A DNA stretch of 55,204 nucleotides, taken from an uncultured Burkholderiales bacterium. GTDB taxonomy: Bacteria > Pseudomonadota > Gammaproteobacteria > Burkholderiales > Burkholderiaceae_C. The position numbers were made by a program, and so were the translations under genes. Of this stretch, positions 41,183 through 49,784 are shown one piece after another. Where the stretch lies: NCBI GenBank assembly GCA_945952065.1, contig CAMFGY010000033.1, forward strand, positions 1 to 55,204, in the 5' to 3' direction. The notes under the pieces were generated by a model, which did not search any database, had not been told where the DNA came from, and saw only the letters and a program-made list of their open reading frames with translations. The number at the start of each line of letters is the position of its first letter. Position 1 is the first letter of the stretch.

Positions 41183-42596
41183 CTGATGCTCCCCCAATGC
41201 TGGATCCGCCGCGCCGCAACAGGCCGCGATGCTGTTCACGCTTGGCGCTGCCGCCCTGGTACGTTGCGCCCTTGGTGATCAGGATTTCGACCACGCGCCC
41301 ACCATCTGTCTCAATCACTGGAAACAGCTTGTCCGCCGCCTTGATGTAGTACTGAGCCAGCGTGTTGGCAGCTTGGCCAACGCCGCCACCGATGCCGGCC
41401 TGGGCCACCCTGTCGGCCTCGATGGTCTGTGTCACCCCGCCCGCGCCTGCTGTCGTGGTCGTCGCAGCGGCTTGGAAAGCCCGGCCGATACCTGACAGCG
41501 CACCCGCAAACAGCGCGTTCGCCAGCAGCTGCCCCTGTTTCGTCACCAGCCGCCCACGAATGCCGGTTTTCCCGTCTTCGCCGATCACGGTGCCCTTCAC
41601 CGGCATTTCCACGGTTTCCCCGTCGATGATGCAAGTCAGGCTCTCTGTCCTGCCCATCGTTCGCTCCGAACTCACATCGCCCCAGGCCGCCGCGATGAAA
41701 CGACAGTCCTTGATGTTCAGTCGGTACTTGTTGGCCAGATTGGCAAGGTCCAGGACCTGGAACGCCATGGGCAACGGGTTGCTCTGTGCGTTGCCCCCTG
41801 TCGGCGCATCCACCCCGTTCAGCATCGCGACGCGCACGAAGCTCCCCGCCGGGATGAATTCAATTGCCCCCTTCTTGTCTTCCTTGCCTGCCCCGGCAGC
41901 GCTCGGTGTCTGGTATTTCTTGGCCCGCTCGTCAGTGGGAAAGCCCACCACTTCCGGCCCTGACGATCCACCGCCTGTGGCTGTGGAACCTGCCCCGCCG
42001 GCGCCGCCGGCCGGTGTCGCTCCGAATGTGATCATTTCCACGGCCTCTCGCTGCACGGACGGGCCGTTGATCGGTGTGTTCAGTCCACCCACCGGCGGCG
42101 GCAATCCTGGCCTCCCGTTTGGTGCGTTCAGCACCCGCTGCGCATTGGCCTGCGGCAACGGTTTTTCCAGCACCTTGGCGTCAATCTGCGCCACGGCCTC
42201 TCGCTGAATCGCTGTACCCTGTGACGCCTTCGCCGCTGACGCTGCAGCCGATGCTGCAGCTGCAGCCGGTGCCGCAGTCTGCTTCCCCGTTCTCAGGTCT
42301 TCGAGTTCTTTTGCCAGCTTCTTGGACGTTTCTTCCTGCGATCGCAGCTTGCCCTGCAGCTCGCTCAGCGTGCTTTCGTTCGACTTGTTCCGCGCGCTTT
42401 CGTTGGCCCGCCAAACATCCTTGTCGTCAACGCTGCCTGGTGGCGTCAGGCTCACCGTCTTCGGCTTCTCGCGCGGCGGGGGAGCCTGACCCTCGAAGAG
42501 GAACATCCCCGCCCCGACCAGACCCGCGATGCCCACCAAGGCAACGCCCACGATCATGTACTGACGATTCTTCGTCGCTTGGTTCGGGTCACTCAT
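41175..42596 (-). CDS. traB: TraB, inner-to-outer membrane scaffold (VirB10 class)
   Basis: 473 residues. Cytoplasmic start, one membrane helix (about 14-33), coiled coil (about 60-95), Ala-rich and Pro-rich linker, then the TrbI/VirB10 domain (FIPAGSFVRVAMLNGVDAPTG, CRFIAAAWGDVSSER, GRLVTKQGQLLANALFAGALSG). The start at 42596 overlaps the traK stop (ATGAGTGA) and is preferred to the upstream in-frame ATG. Confidence 0.93.
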   Translation of the reverse strand: MSDPNQATKNRQYMIVGVALVGIAGLVGAGMFLFEGQAPPPREKPKTVSLTPPGSVDDKDVWRANESARNKSNESTLSELQGKLRSQEETSKKLAKELEDLRTGKQTAAPAAAAASAAASAAKASQGTAIQREAVAQIDAKVLEKPLPQANAQRVLNAPNGRPGLPPPVGGLNTPINGPSVQREAVEMITFGATPAGGAGGAGSTATGGGSSGPEVVGFPTDERAKKYQTPSAAGAGKEDKKGAIEFIPAGSFVRVAMLNGVDAPTGGNAQSNPLPMAFQVLDLANLANKYRLNIKDCRFIAAAWGDVSSERTMGRTESLTCIIDGETVEMPVKGTVIGEDGKTGIRGRLVTKQGQLLANALFAGALSGIGRAFQAAATTTTAGAGGVTQTIEADRVAQAGIGGGVGQAANTLAQYYIKAADKLFPVIETDGGRVVEILITKGATYQGGSAKREQHRGLLRRGGSSIGGASDD

Positions 42597-43329
42597 TGTC
42601 TCGCCGCTCCCGCACGATGTAGATCTCGGTGCTGTCACCGGGTGGCAAGGTCTGGTTGCGGATCGTCACCGCACGCACGCCCTTGCGGAACAGTTCCTGC
42701 TCCACCAGCAACATGTCGGCCGCTGAGACGTTGGTCAGGCTGTATTTCTCCCCCACCATGTCCCCATCGAGGTACTTGCTGTCGAGGACCAGCCGTGCCT
42801 CTTTCCACAGAGGCACCTCCTTGTTGACGCCAACCCGCTCCACTGCGCCATCGCCTTCGGCCTCGCTGTCCGCCATCTGCAGGATCAGCTCCTTCGCCCG
42901 CCGCTGGTAGCTCGATGCCCGTCCTTCTGCTGCCTGCGCCCGCCGCGGCGCCCCCTTGTCCGCCTGTGGCGGTCGCAGAATGATTTCCTCCGCACTGATC
43001 GGCCTTGGCACGAGGATCAGCTTGTAGGTCACGTTCCGGTCGTCCGTGACGAACAGCGTCATCGTGCCGACCACCGGCTGGTCTGCCGACATCGTGAAAT
43101 ACAGGACGCCTTGCGCTTCGTCTTTCTTGCCATTGATCAGACCTGGCTGCGCCGGCACCACGTTGGCAATGCGCCGCCCTTCGATCGCCAGGCGGTTTGT
43201 TTCCCGCGCTGAAATGTTGACCTGGACGTGCTGCTTGTCCGAGTTGTCGATCAGCTGGGTTGCCCCCGCGTCACTGAGCAGCAACGCGAGCAGGCTCAGG
43301 CTTAACGATTTCTTGAATTTTGGTGACAT
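42589..43329 (-). CDS. traK: TraK, secretin-like core component (VirB9 class)
   Basis: 246 residues with a signal peptide (KKSLSLSLLALLLSDAGA) and the TraK core: RLAIEGRRIANVVPAQ, GVLYFTMSADQPVVGTMTLF, then YKLILVPRPISAEEI. It makes the outer-membrane ring with TraV and TraB. The start lies 59 bases inside traE, an unusually long overlap for this operon. Confidence 0.9.
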   Translation of the reverse strand: MSPKFKKSLSLSLLALLLSDAGATQLIDNSDKQHVQVNISARETNRLAIEGRRIANVVPAQPGLINGKKDEAQGVLYFTMSADQPVVGTMTLFVTDDRNVTYKLILVPRPISAEEIILRPPQADKGAPRRAQAAEGRASSYQRRAKELILQMADSEAEGDGAVERVGVNKEVPLWKEARLVLDSKYLDGDMVGEKYSLTNVSAADMLLVEQELFRKGVRAVTIRNQTLPPGDSTEIYIVRERRDNE

Positions 43330-43858
43330 AGAGACGCCCCGAACTGGTAATGGAAAACTCGACCAAGTAGTCCTTCTCGCGGTCCGAAGTCAGGACATCG
43401 CTGATGTAGGTCTTGAGGTGGCCGCTGACCTTGACCTTGTGGTCCCGCTCGCTGATTTCTTCTTTGCGCGGAATCCACACGGTGGTGATGCGGTCGCGTT
43501 TGAGGCGAATCGAACTGGCTTCGAGTTCGGTCTTCAACTTCGCGTAGCCGTCGGGGTCTGTCATCTTCAAAATGACCTTGTTGTTGAAGTCCGTGCTCTC
43601 CGCGCTGACCGTCAGCACTGTTTGCAGCACGTAGTTCGCCATGTCCCCCAGGTATTCCTTGTTCCCGAAGTTCGAGCCGATTTCGTATGGCCGCTTGACT
43701 TCCGGTGGCAGGATGACCACCGTGCTGTTCACGACCGTCCAGGCCCAACCGCAGGCCATTGCGAAGGTCAGGCCCAGCAGACTGAAGATCACGGTCTGCT
43801 GAAACCCGACCACCCCTCGCAGCGCCGCGCGCTCGTTCAATGCTCTGTTTGGATTCAT
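43271..43858 (-). CDS. traE: TraE, inner-membrane channel component (VirB8-like)
   Basis: 195 residues: one membrane helix (about 20-45) and a periplasmic VirB8-like domain (VVNSTVVILPPEVKRPYEIG, ISDVLTSDREKDYLVEFSIT, VTKIQEIV). It stabilises the inner-membrane complex. It lies 5 bases after traL. Confidence 0.92.
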   Translation of the reverse strand: MNPNRALNERAALRGVVGFQQTVIFSLLGLTFAMACGWAWTVVNSTVVILPPEVKRPYEIGSNFGNKEYLGDMANYVLQTVLTVSAESTDFNNKVILKMTDPDGYAKLKTELEASSIRLKRDRITTVWIPRKEEISERDHKVKVSGHLKTYISDVLTSDREKDYLVEFSITSSGRLYVTKIQEIVKPEPARVAAQ

Positions 43859-43863
43859 GGTCC

Positions 43864-44157
43864 CTACCCGTTTAACTCGCGCAGGTGGCTACCGGGCAAT
43901 TCCCGCGGTACGGGAAGCCCAGTCCACCAATAAAGCAGGTGAGCAGCCATGCCAGGGTGTTTCCCCGCCTTCAGTCGGCTGTAGGCAAAGGCCAAGCCGA
44001 TGCCGATGCAGACACCCAGCAGGGTGAAGCCCGTCCCGATCCCGATCAGCACGCCGAGCAGCCCGAGGGCCGCCACGTCCAGATCCCAGAACAGAAACTT
44101 CCCAGCGGAGTCCAGCCGCCGCGGTATGTAGTGGGAAAGGTCTTGCTTCGATGACAT
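43864..44157 (-). CDS. traL: TraL, pilus assembly protein (VirB3 class)
   Basis: 97 residues: YIPRRLDSAGKFLFWDLD at the start, two hydrophobic helices (about 28-60), and PGMAAHLLYWWTGLPVP near the end, the typical TraL signature. The start at 44157 follows traA by 14 bases. Confidence 0.92.
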   Translation of the reverse strand: MSSKQDLSHYIPRRLDSAGKFLFWDLDVAALGLLGVLIGIGTGFTLLGVCIGIGLAFAYSRLKAGKHPGMAAHLLYWWTGLPVPRELPGSHLRELNG

Positions 44158-44171
44158 GGCTGCCCCGTCGC

Positions 44172-44513
44172 TCAGATCACGGCCGTGAAGCTGGCATTCA
44201 CGATGCCGACCAGGACGCCAATACCCATGGACAGCACCACGGCACCAAAGAACCACGACCAGTCCTTTTTCACCGCAGCGACCACGGAACCGACGCCGAT
44301 CGCGATCAACGCGGCCAGCTTGCCCAGGTTGCCTTTGACCCAGCCATCCCACTTCGTCACAGCGGCGTCGAACTCGGTCCCGTCGCTGCCAATGGCGTGC
44401 GTGGTCAGGAACATCATCAGCGCCATCAGCACCGTTGCGATGACCAGGGCCTTCACCCACTGACGGGTGTTCTCGGAAACGGCCATCGTGTGGCCAACTT
44501 GCAAAGCACTCAT
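44172..44513 (-). CDS. traA: TraA, F-type propilin
   Basis: 113 residues: an N-terminal leader with a hydrophobic helix (about 22-38), then the mature pilin with two helices (about 63-80 and 87-110) and a basic turn (VKKDW) between them, as in F pilin. GGAGAG lies 5 bases before the ATG at 44513. Maturation probably involves the S26 peptidase encoded downstream; no TraQ or TraX homologue is visible. The 84-base leader holds a TTGCGC/GCGCAA stem. Confidence 0.88.
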   Translation of the reverse strand: MSALQVGHTMAVSENTRQWVKALVIATVLMALMMFLTTHAIGSDGTEFDAAVTKWDGWVKGNLGKLAALIAIGVGSVVAAVKKDWSWFFGAVVLSMGIGVLVGIVNASFTAVI

Positions 44514-44597
44514 GTAACTCTCCGGTTATCGAGTCCCCTTTGAAAGCGGCTGGAGGCGAACTCCCCCGGCCACCCCTTGCGCGGGGAGCGCAAAGCT

Positions 44598-45074
44598 CTA
44601 ATGCCCAAGCCCGGCTGCTGTCGGTTCGGGCACGCAAATCTGTTTGGGAGCCTGTTTCGGCTGTTTTCCGGCGCGGCGTCGCGTTGGTTTTTTCTTCACC
44701 GGAGGCGCCACTTTCGCGCGCGAAAGTTCGTGCTTCGGCCTGTATGTCGCGTCAGGCGCAGGCTCGACTCGTGGGTTCACAAGCTCGGCCGGTTGAACCG
44801 CTGTCACCGGCGCCGCCAGCAGCGGCCTGATTGGAGAGCGTGTTTCCGGCCCTCGGTCCCGCTGGACCCCTCGTGGTTCGGCCAGCGTCTTCTTTGTGCG
44901 GCCGGCACAGTCCTGGCCGTCACAGAAAATGAACGTACTGTCCCTTGGAACCCCGAACTGGCTCACATCCAGGCTCCGAGGAACGCTGTTGATCTGGCTG
45001 GGTGTCTCTCCCGCGGTCGCGGCGGTCAGGGCCGTTGCGACGGTCCAAGCGACCAATGTCATGCGGGCGCCCAT
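44598..45074 (-). CDS. Hypothetical exported protein at the head of the transfer operon
   Basis: 158 residues: signal-like N-terminus, a short conserved-looking region with two cysteines (TFIFCDGQDCAGRTKKTL), then a Pro/Lys/Arg-rich low-complexity tail ending with one cysteine. The FCDGQDCAGRTKK pattern recalls the peptide before OmpA-like domains, but no such domain follows. It abuts the transglycosylase gene with no gap. The LSRAKV codons carry the KorB-type palindrome at 44712. Confidence 0.6.
   Translation of the reverse strand: MGARMTLVAWTVATALTAATAGETPSQINSVPRSLDVSQFGVPRDSTFIFCDGQDCAGRTKKTLAEPRGVQRDRGPETRSPIRPLLAAPVTAVQPAELVNPRVEPAPDATYRPKHELSRAKVAPPVKKKPTRRRAGKQPKQAPKQICVPEPTAAGLGH
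44712..44725. promoter_or_regulatory. KorB-type operator palindrome, copy 11 (intragenic)
   Basis: A perfect TTTCGCGCGCGAAA (18-bp with flanks) inside the 158-residue gene, again read as S-R-A-K-V, about 870 bases downstream of the transfer-operon promoter. Confidence 0.75.
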
Positions 45075-45566
45075 TTATCGCACCCCCTGGTCGGCCACGC
45101 TGCCAGCCCGCGCTGCCAATGCGCTGGCTTGTGCCTTGTAGCCTTCGTACCAGCGCTGGACGCTGGTCACATACTCGACCTGCGCTTTCTCGTTGCGAGA
45201 AGCCGGGCCAGCGTAGTAGCAGCCGACGGCCTTCCAGGTCCTGCCGAACTGCCTCATGCACTTCGCCAGCACCCACGCACCGACTTGCTGGCTGGTGCAT
45301 GCCTCGAAAAGATGTTCACGGCGGATGCCGTATTGCGCCAGCTCCGGGAGGTGGATGGTGTTGATCTGCATCACCCCGAGCGCCACGTTGCCGTCCGGCA
45401 ACTTCGGCCCCACCGCGTGGGTCCACCCGCGCGATTCCTGCCAGCCGATGGCCTGCAGCAGCGCAGGCTCGATCCCGTACCGCTCCCCGGCCTCACTCCA
45501 ACAGGTCGCCCAGCTGCAGCCTGGCACCGCTGCGATCAGCACGGCAAGAAGTGGAAATTTCCCCAT
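45075..45566 (-). CDS. Lytic transglycosylase (VirB1/TrbN class)
   Basis: 163 residues with a signal peptide and an SLT domain. The catalytic Glu is in LLQAIGWQESRGWTH, followed by ALGVMQINT and YYAGPASRN, the standard motifs. It opens the peptidoglycan for channel assembly. It is the first gene of the transfer operon, with the promoter and inverted repeat at 45591-45621 just upstream. Confidence 0.93.
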   Translation of the reverse strand: MGKFPLLAVLIAAVPGCSWATCWSEAGERYGIEPALLQAIGWQESRGWTHAVGPKLPDGNVALGVMQINTIHLPELAQYGIRREHLFEACTSQQVGAWVLAKCMRQFGRTWKAVGCYYAGPASRNEKAQVEYVTSVQRWYEGYKAQASALAARAGSVADQGVR

Positions 45567-45590
45567 AGCCCTCCCCCTTGTGTCGGGGAG

Positions 45591-45621
45591 ACTATATCAC
45601 GTTGCATTCACTTTGAATGCA
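45591..45621 (-). promoter_or_regulatory. Transfer-operon promoter with inverted repeat
   Basis: On the minus strand TATAGT (45591-45596) is a good -10 box; the -35 position is weak but is covered by the inverted repeat TGCATTC-actt(t)-GAATGCA (45603-45621). This suggests that an activator or repressor acts here. The half motif ATTCAC..TGAATGCA recurs at 14007-14022. The expression start of the whole tra operon probably depends on it. Confidence 0.6.
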
Positions 45622-45632
45622 CTTGTTTTCTA

Positions 45633-45661
45633 CTGAAAGCCCGGCTTGACCGGCTTTTCAG
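45633..45661. terminator. Stem-loop upstream of the transfer promoter
   Basis: CTGAAAGCCCGG/CCGGCTTTTCAG with mismatches, flanked by T-runs. It may insulate the transfer promoter from read-through. The rest of the 45567-45991 gap shows no gene and is more AT-rich than its surroundings. Confidence 0.45.
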
Positions 45662-45947
45662 CCTGTTTTGTCACCGCTCGGAACCCGTGCTCAGATCGGT
45701 TTCGACCGCTGCCGAGTCGGCAGTGGAACGGTGGTGAAATCAGGGTTTTTCAGAGGGGAAAGCGAGATTTTCGATCCTATCGCGGCGTTCAATTTACCAC
45801 GCGATTGGATACTAAAGTGTTCGCGAAGACGCTATATTATTGCGTGCATATCGCCGTCATCATGAATGTTCAAAAACGGATCACTTTTCCGTCTCTTGAC
45901 GTGGAGTCGATTCCATGATTTGCATCCATGTTGAACGCACAAACAAA

Positions 45948-45970
45948 AACGCCCCATGTCTCGGGGCGTT
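45948..45970 (-). terminator. Rho-independent terminator of the TraY-like gene
   Basis: On the minus strand a stem of AACGCCCC/GGGGCGTT with a seven-base loop is followed by TTTTTGTTTGTG, 22 bases after the stop at 45992. It isolates the TraY-like gene as a single-gene unit from the transfer operon. Confidence 0.85.
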
Positions 45971-45991
45971 TCTCGTTCGGCAAGCGGAGCG

Positions 45992-46387
45992 CTACTGGTC
46001 GCGCTTGGCCAGGTCTTTGTGTATCAGACCGCAGATGAAGGTGTTGGCGGAAAAAGCCTTTTTCTTGCAGTACTCCGTCAGGCCCATGTGCAGTTTGGGA
46101 TCCAGTCGAATCGTCACGGTCACCTTGGTCTCGCCTGGCTCGCCGAGTCGTTTGGTTGCCGCTGTTTCCGGCTCATTGCGCAGCAGCGCACCACAAATCA
46201 GCCCGGTGATGTAGATGTTTGCAGGCATTTGCAGCGCCCCGCAATACTCCATCAACCGCTTGTTCAGATTCGGTCCCATTCTGACCGTCACAGTCTGCCG
46301 CTCACCGTAAATGGCTGCGCGGAGTCTTAAGCTTCTCGTTCCCGCCGACCTTCCAGTTTCCTTTGCATCGTCGTCGTTCATGGCCAC
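45992..46387 (-). CDS. Tandem ribbon-helix-helix protein, TraY-like
   Basis: 131 residues holding two related RHH units: RQTVTVRMGPNLNKRLMEYC (about 31-50) with its helices, and ETKVTVTIRLDPKLHMGLTEY (about 85-105) with KKKAFSANTFICGLI. The two arginine/threonine strands would pair inside one chain, as in TraY of F, which both nicks-assists at oriT and activates tra transcription. The neighbouring inverted and direct repeats are possible targets. It has its own terminator and lies between traI and the transfer operon. Confidence 0.82.
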   Translation of the reverse strand: MAMNDDDAKETGRSAGTRSLRLRAAIYGERQTVTVRMGPNLNKRLMEYCGALQMPANIYITGLICGALLRNEPETAATKRLGEPGETKVTVTIRLDPKLHMGLTEYCKKKAFSANTFICGLIHKDLAKRDQ

Positions 46388-46439
46388 TGGCCTCTTGTAA
46401 TGGTGATCGATCCCACCGTCGATGCCGACCCGGCGCAGC

Positions 46440-46467
46440 AGTGACCGCCCGCCTATCGGAGTGACCG
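46440..46467. repeat. AGTGACCG direct repeats upstream of the TraY-like gene
   Basis: AGTGACCG at 46440-46447 and 46460-46467, 20 bases apart, in the 106-base gap before the TraY-like gene. Two-turn direct repeats are typical RHH operators; self-regulation is inferred. Confidence 0.45.
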
Positions 46468-46493
46468 ATGGGTTAGTTTGTGAATTTTATTTC

Positions 46494-49349
46494 CTACCTT
46501 CCTACTAAAGTCGCATCTTCCCGCGTGTCGGTTGGCGGGAGTGTGCTTTTTTGGTAACTTGTGGTTTTTTCGATGGTTTCTACAGCGCTGGTCTTGTTTT
46601 GTCGTCCAGAAACCGCTTGTTCCGCGGCCGACAGATTATTCGTAAAAACCCTTAGATCGTCACTCGCCCGCGTGCTTCCCACATAAAAGGAGCGGTCACC
46701 GAACACCTTGGCCATGGCATCCAGCTCCCTGGCCTGCTTGCGGTCGTTGTCGCCGGCCTCGGGCGTCGGGATATGAAAAATCGTCCGATGCTGAGTTGAA
46801 CCCTGCGACGAATGCACTGTAGAGGCATAGGCGTGGTCCCAGTGTCGGTTTTGCGACAGGTCCACTTCCTTCGTTTCTCGTCCCGCCCCCCGCATTTCCA
46901 CCACGGCCTGGTCGCCGTCGAGGCGCACCACCCTGGCGACCTCGCCGTTCTTGAATTCTCCGCCGTTTCGTGTGAAGCGGATCAGCTCACCCTTGGTCAT
47001 CGCCCGCTGCTGCGCATCGTAGACTTCGACGTTGTTGTTCTTGCGCGGCTCCCACTGCAGCTGGGTTCCGTCCGCCTTTTCCAGGGTCACAACCCCACGC
47101 GCTCCCGCCACGCCGACAACACGTACGTACTCGCCCTTCTTCGCGTTGATGACCTTGTAGTCCCGCCCGAAGCGCACCACGTCGCCCTTGCGGTAGTACT
47201 GCGCCTCGCGAATCTTCGCGCGCGTCCAGCCCTTGGACTCGTACACCGTCTTGGCCTGGTCGGTCTTGCCCAGCTCGCCGCGATCCTTCAGCCCAGCCCG
47301 TACACCGTCGTTGATCGCGTGCCTGTCCTTGTTGTAGGGTGTGATGACGATGGTCCGCTCCCGCTCGATCGCGCCCAACTCCAGCACCTCGCGCACCAGG
47401 CCTGGGATCACCTGGTCCTGTTTCAACTCCACCACCCGGCCTGCGCGCACCATGGCCTGAAACGCCCGCCCGTTGTTGTCCAGCTCCACATTGGTCAGCC
47501 GCTCGCCAGGCGCCAGCTGGTCCCGCCCCGTCATCACGTCCACGATGGCTTTCAACTCGGGATTCTTCTGCCGGCTGATTTCTGTCATCTGTGCAGTCTC
47601 GATGCCGGCGCGTTGCGCCAGCTCGAAGGGCTTGCCCGCCTCGACGCCCTGCAGCTGCAGGGTGTCGCCCAGGTACACCACCTTGGCGCCAGCCTTGATC
47701 GCCATCTGGTCGATCTGGGCCTTTTGCCGCTGCGACAGGAAAGAACTCTCGTCCACCAGCCACAGTTCCTTGTTCCGCTGGATCGGCGCCCCCCGCTTGG
47801 TGGCCGCGTCGATGTCCTTCTGCAGCTGCCGCTCCTTGATGGTGAACATCGCCACCGTGTCCGTCTGCATCTTCGTCTCGTTCGCGAGCACCTTGCTGGC
47901 CGCTCCCGTCGGCGCCATGCCACGGACCGTGAACCCGTATTCCTCGGCCAGGTCCTTGACCGCCCGGACCATCGTGGTTTTCCCCGTGCCCGCCAGGCCC
48001 TCGACCGCGACAAAACGGTCGTGGGTGGTCAGTACCGTGGTGATGGCCTCCTTCTGCCCCACGGTGTAGCCGAACCCCTGGCGGCGCTCCAGCTCGCCGA
48101 TCCGCTCCGCAACGGTGTTCGGGCCAATGATCCGGTCGGCCTGCCATTTCTGGGTCTGAACCTGCTCCAGCGACCACCGCTCGGAATTCAGCATCTTGCG
48201 CGTGGTGTAGTTCCCGTCCGGCAGCTGGATCAGCGCGCCGTCCTTCTCCAGCTTCTGGAAGGCCTTTTCAACTTCCAGCGGGGATACGCGCCCGGCGCCG
48301 TGCTCCACCGCGGTCTGCATCAAGTCGGCCTTGCTGACAACGGCCTCCCTTTCGATCAGGTGGGCGGCCGCGAACTCCATCGCTCCCCGGCCGGACACCC
48401 AGTCCTGCCGCATCACCCCACCAGCTGCTCTGGTGCCGGCTGCGCGAGCCTCGATTGCCCCCAGATCCAGTCCAACGGCCTTCGCCCTGTCCTTCCAGTC
48501 GGCGATCAGCTCCGCATGGTTCACGTCCTTCTTCTTCGCTCGTGTGGCCAGCGCTGCGGCTTCTTTCTGTTCGGGTGTCGCCGTGGCAATGTCCAGGCCC
48601 CGTTCCTTCATCGCGGCTTCCATGCCCTGGCGCCGCTGGCTGAAGTGTTCGATCTGTTCCCGGCTGACCCCCACCACCTCGAAGTTTCCGCGCTCATCGG
48701 TCCGCTGCAGCTCGTAGCCCAGCTTCTGCAGGCGGTCCGCCAGCTCGCCGGTGTAGATCGCCCCGACGACCTTCTGGTTCTTGTAAATCTCGTCGTTCGT
48801 CAGCGAGCGCCACTGCCCGTCCTCCCGCTTCGTGGCGTTCATGATGATGGCGTGGGTGTGGGTTTGCGGATCGAGATCCCGGCTCGTGTTGTGGCGGAAC
48901 ATGGCCACCGTCAGGTTGCCCGTGTTCACCGTCCGAAGCTCCCCGTTTTCCATCTGGCGCGTCTGCGCCAGTTCCCGCTCGATGTACCCCAGCGCGGCCT
49001 TCACGGCTTCCTCGTGCGCCTGGCGAACCTCCTGTGATCCGTGCACCTCTGCCAGGATGGAAACGCTTTTCGGTGCCGAAAAGGTGATGTCGGTTCCCGG
49101 ACGGTGCTCCCGTTCCGACTCGCCGGTCAGTTCGTTCTTGACGATCCGGCCCAGCTCCTGCCCTTGGAACCGGCCGTTCAACGACTCGAAAAACTGCTGC
49201 TTCTCGATTTTTCCCTCAAACCCCAGCTCCTGGGCGCCCTTCCCGAACCACTCGGACTCTTCCAGGCCCTGGCGCTCCGTGTAGTAGTTGTCCTTTGAAA
49301 AGTAGTGCAGCGCCTCTCCGGCGCTGCTGACGTTGTGCATTGAAATCAC
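46494..49349 (-). CDS. traI: MOBF relaxase-helicase TraI (TrwC-like)
   Basis: 951 residues, close to TrwC of R388 rather than the 1756-residue F TraI. The relaxase domain (about 1-290) has the tyrosine region DNYYTERQ, LTFSAPKSVS-like ITFSAPKSVSILAEVHG, and the histidine triad DPQTHTHAIIMN. The RecD-type helicase follows with Walker A EGLAGTGKTTMV and WLVDESSFLSQRQKAQ. It cuts and unwinds the strand at oriT. It ends the RHH-traD-dsbD-traI series and begins 4 bases after the DsbD-like gene. Confidence 0.96.
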   Translation of the reverse strand: MISMHNVSSAGEALHYFSKDNYYTERQGLEESEWFGKGAQELGFEGKIEKQQFFESLNGRFQGQELGRIVKNELTGESEREHRPGTDITFSAPKSVSILAEVHGSQEVRQAHEEAVKAALGYIERELAQTRQMENGELRTVNTGNLTVAMFRHNTSRDLDPQTHTHAIIMNATKREDGQWRSLTNDEIYKNQKVVGAIYTGELADRLQKLGYELQRTDERGNFEVVGVSREQIEHFSQRRQGMEAAMKERGLDIATATPEQKEAAALATRAKKKDVNHAELIADWKDRAKAVGLDLGAIEARAAGTRAAGGVMRQDWVSGRGAMEFAAAHLIEREAVVSKADLMQTAVEHGAGRVSPLEVEKAFQKLEKDGALIQLPDGNYTTRKMLNSERWSLEQVQTQKWQADRIIGPNTVAERIGELERRQGFGYTVGQKEAITTVLTTHDRFVAVEGLAGTGKTTMVRAVKDLAEEYGFTVRGMAPTGAASKVLANETKMQTDTVAMFTIKERQLQKDIDAATKRGAPIQRNKELWLVDESSFLSQRQKAQIDQMAIKAGAKVVYLGDTLQLQGVEAGKPFELAQRAGIETAQMTEISRQKNPELKAIVDVMTGRDQLAPGERLTNVELDNNGRAFQAMVRAGRVVELKQDQVIPGLVREVLELGAIERERTIVITPYNKDRHAINDGVRAGLKDRGELGKTDQAKTVYESKGWTRAKIREAQYYRKGDVVRFGRDYKVINAKKGEYVRVVGVAGARGVVTLEKADGTQLQWEPRKNNNVEVYDAQQRAMTKGELIRFTRNGGEFKNGEVARVVRLDGDQAVVEMRGAGRETKEVDLSQNRHWDHAYASTVHSSQGSTQHRTIFHIPTPEAGDNDRKQARELDAMAKVFGDRSFYVGSTRASDDLRVFTNNLSAAEQAVSGRQNKTSAVETIEKTTSYQKSTLPPTDTREDATLVGR

Positions 49350-49352
49350 CGA

Positions 49353-49784
49353 CTATCCCAGCTGGAACGTCCGCGAGACAGGGGGGTAACACACACCCGC
49401 GTCGGCGCATCCCTGCGTCGTCGCTGTCACCTTGAATGCACCGGCAACGCCGGTCAACCGGGCGCGCACCCGGACAAGTCCGCGCAAATAGGTCAGCGTC
49501 TGTGCCATCCCCTCATCGTACCTTGCACTGCCTTTCGGGAATAGAAGTGCTGCCACTGTGACTGCTGAAGGTTCGGCTTTTATGTGGGTTTTCTCCGCAT
49601 AGATCGCGTAGCCTGGTGCGACCCACACATCGACAACCAGCCACTCGCCCTGCATCGCGGCACCCCGGATTTGGAACGCCTCGGCTGCCGACAGCAACGG
49701 TGCCTCCCATTGCGCCCGCACTGCCGTCCAGGGAACGCCGACTGCGACCGCGGCCGCCAGCACCTGCCGCCTGGTCGTGCTCAT
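49353..49784 (-). CDS. Stand-alone DsbD N-terminal (alpha) domain protein
   Basis: 143 residues: an N-terminal signal with a twin arginine (TTRRQVLAAAVAVG) and one domain matching nDsbD. The diagnostic QGCADAGVCYPP holds Cys126 and Cys132, the pair that receives electrons in DsbD. The membrane and thioredoxin parts of DsbD are absent. It sits between traD and traI with 4-base contacts on both sides. It may keep the plasmid DsbC or TraF reduced, drawing on the host DsbD (inference). Confidence 0.88.
   Translation of the reverse strand: MSTTRRQVLAAAVAVGVPWTAVRAQWEAPLLSAAEAFQIRGAAMQGEWLVVDVWVAPGYAIYAEKTHIKAEPSAVTVAALLFPKGSARYDEGMAQTLTYLRGLVRVRARLTGVAGAFKVTATTQGCADAGVCYPPVSRTFQLG

Noticed and set aside
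45646..45918. A 90-codon plus-strand reading in the gap upstream of the transfer operon.
   Set aside because: No ribosome site, unlike-protein composition, and it runs through a stem-loop and promoter region.
47213..47226. TTCGCGCGCG inside traI considered as a further KorB-type site.
   Set aside because: Lacks the outer TTT/AAA arms of the palindrome and has mismatches on both sides.
46812..49037. Very long plus-strand reading opposite traI, and similar ones opposite traC (38246-39652) and repA (8422-9324).
   Set aside because: They mirror high-GC coding sequence on the other strand and have no family features.
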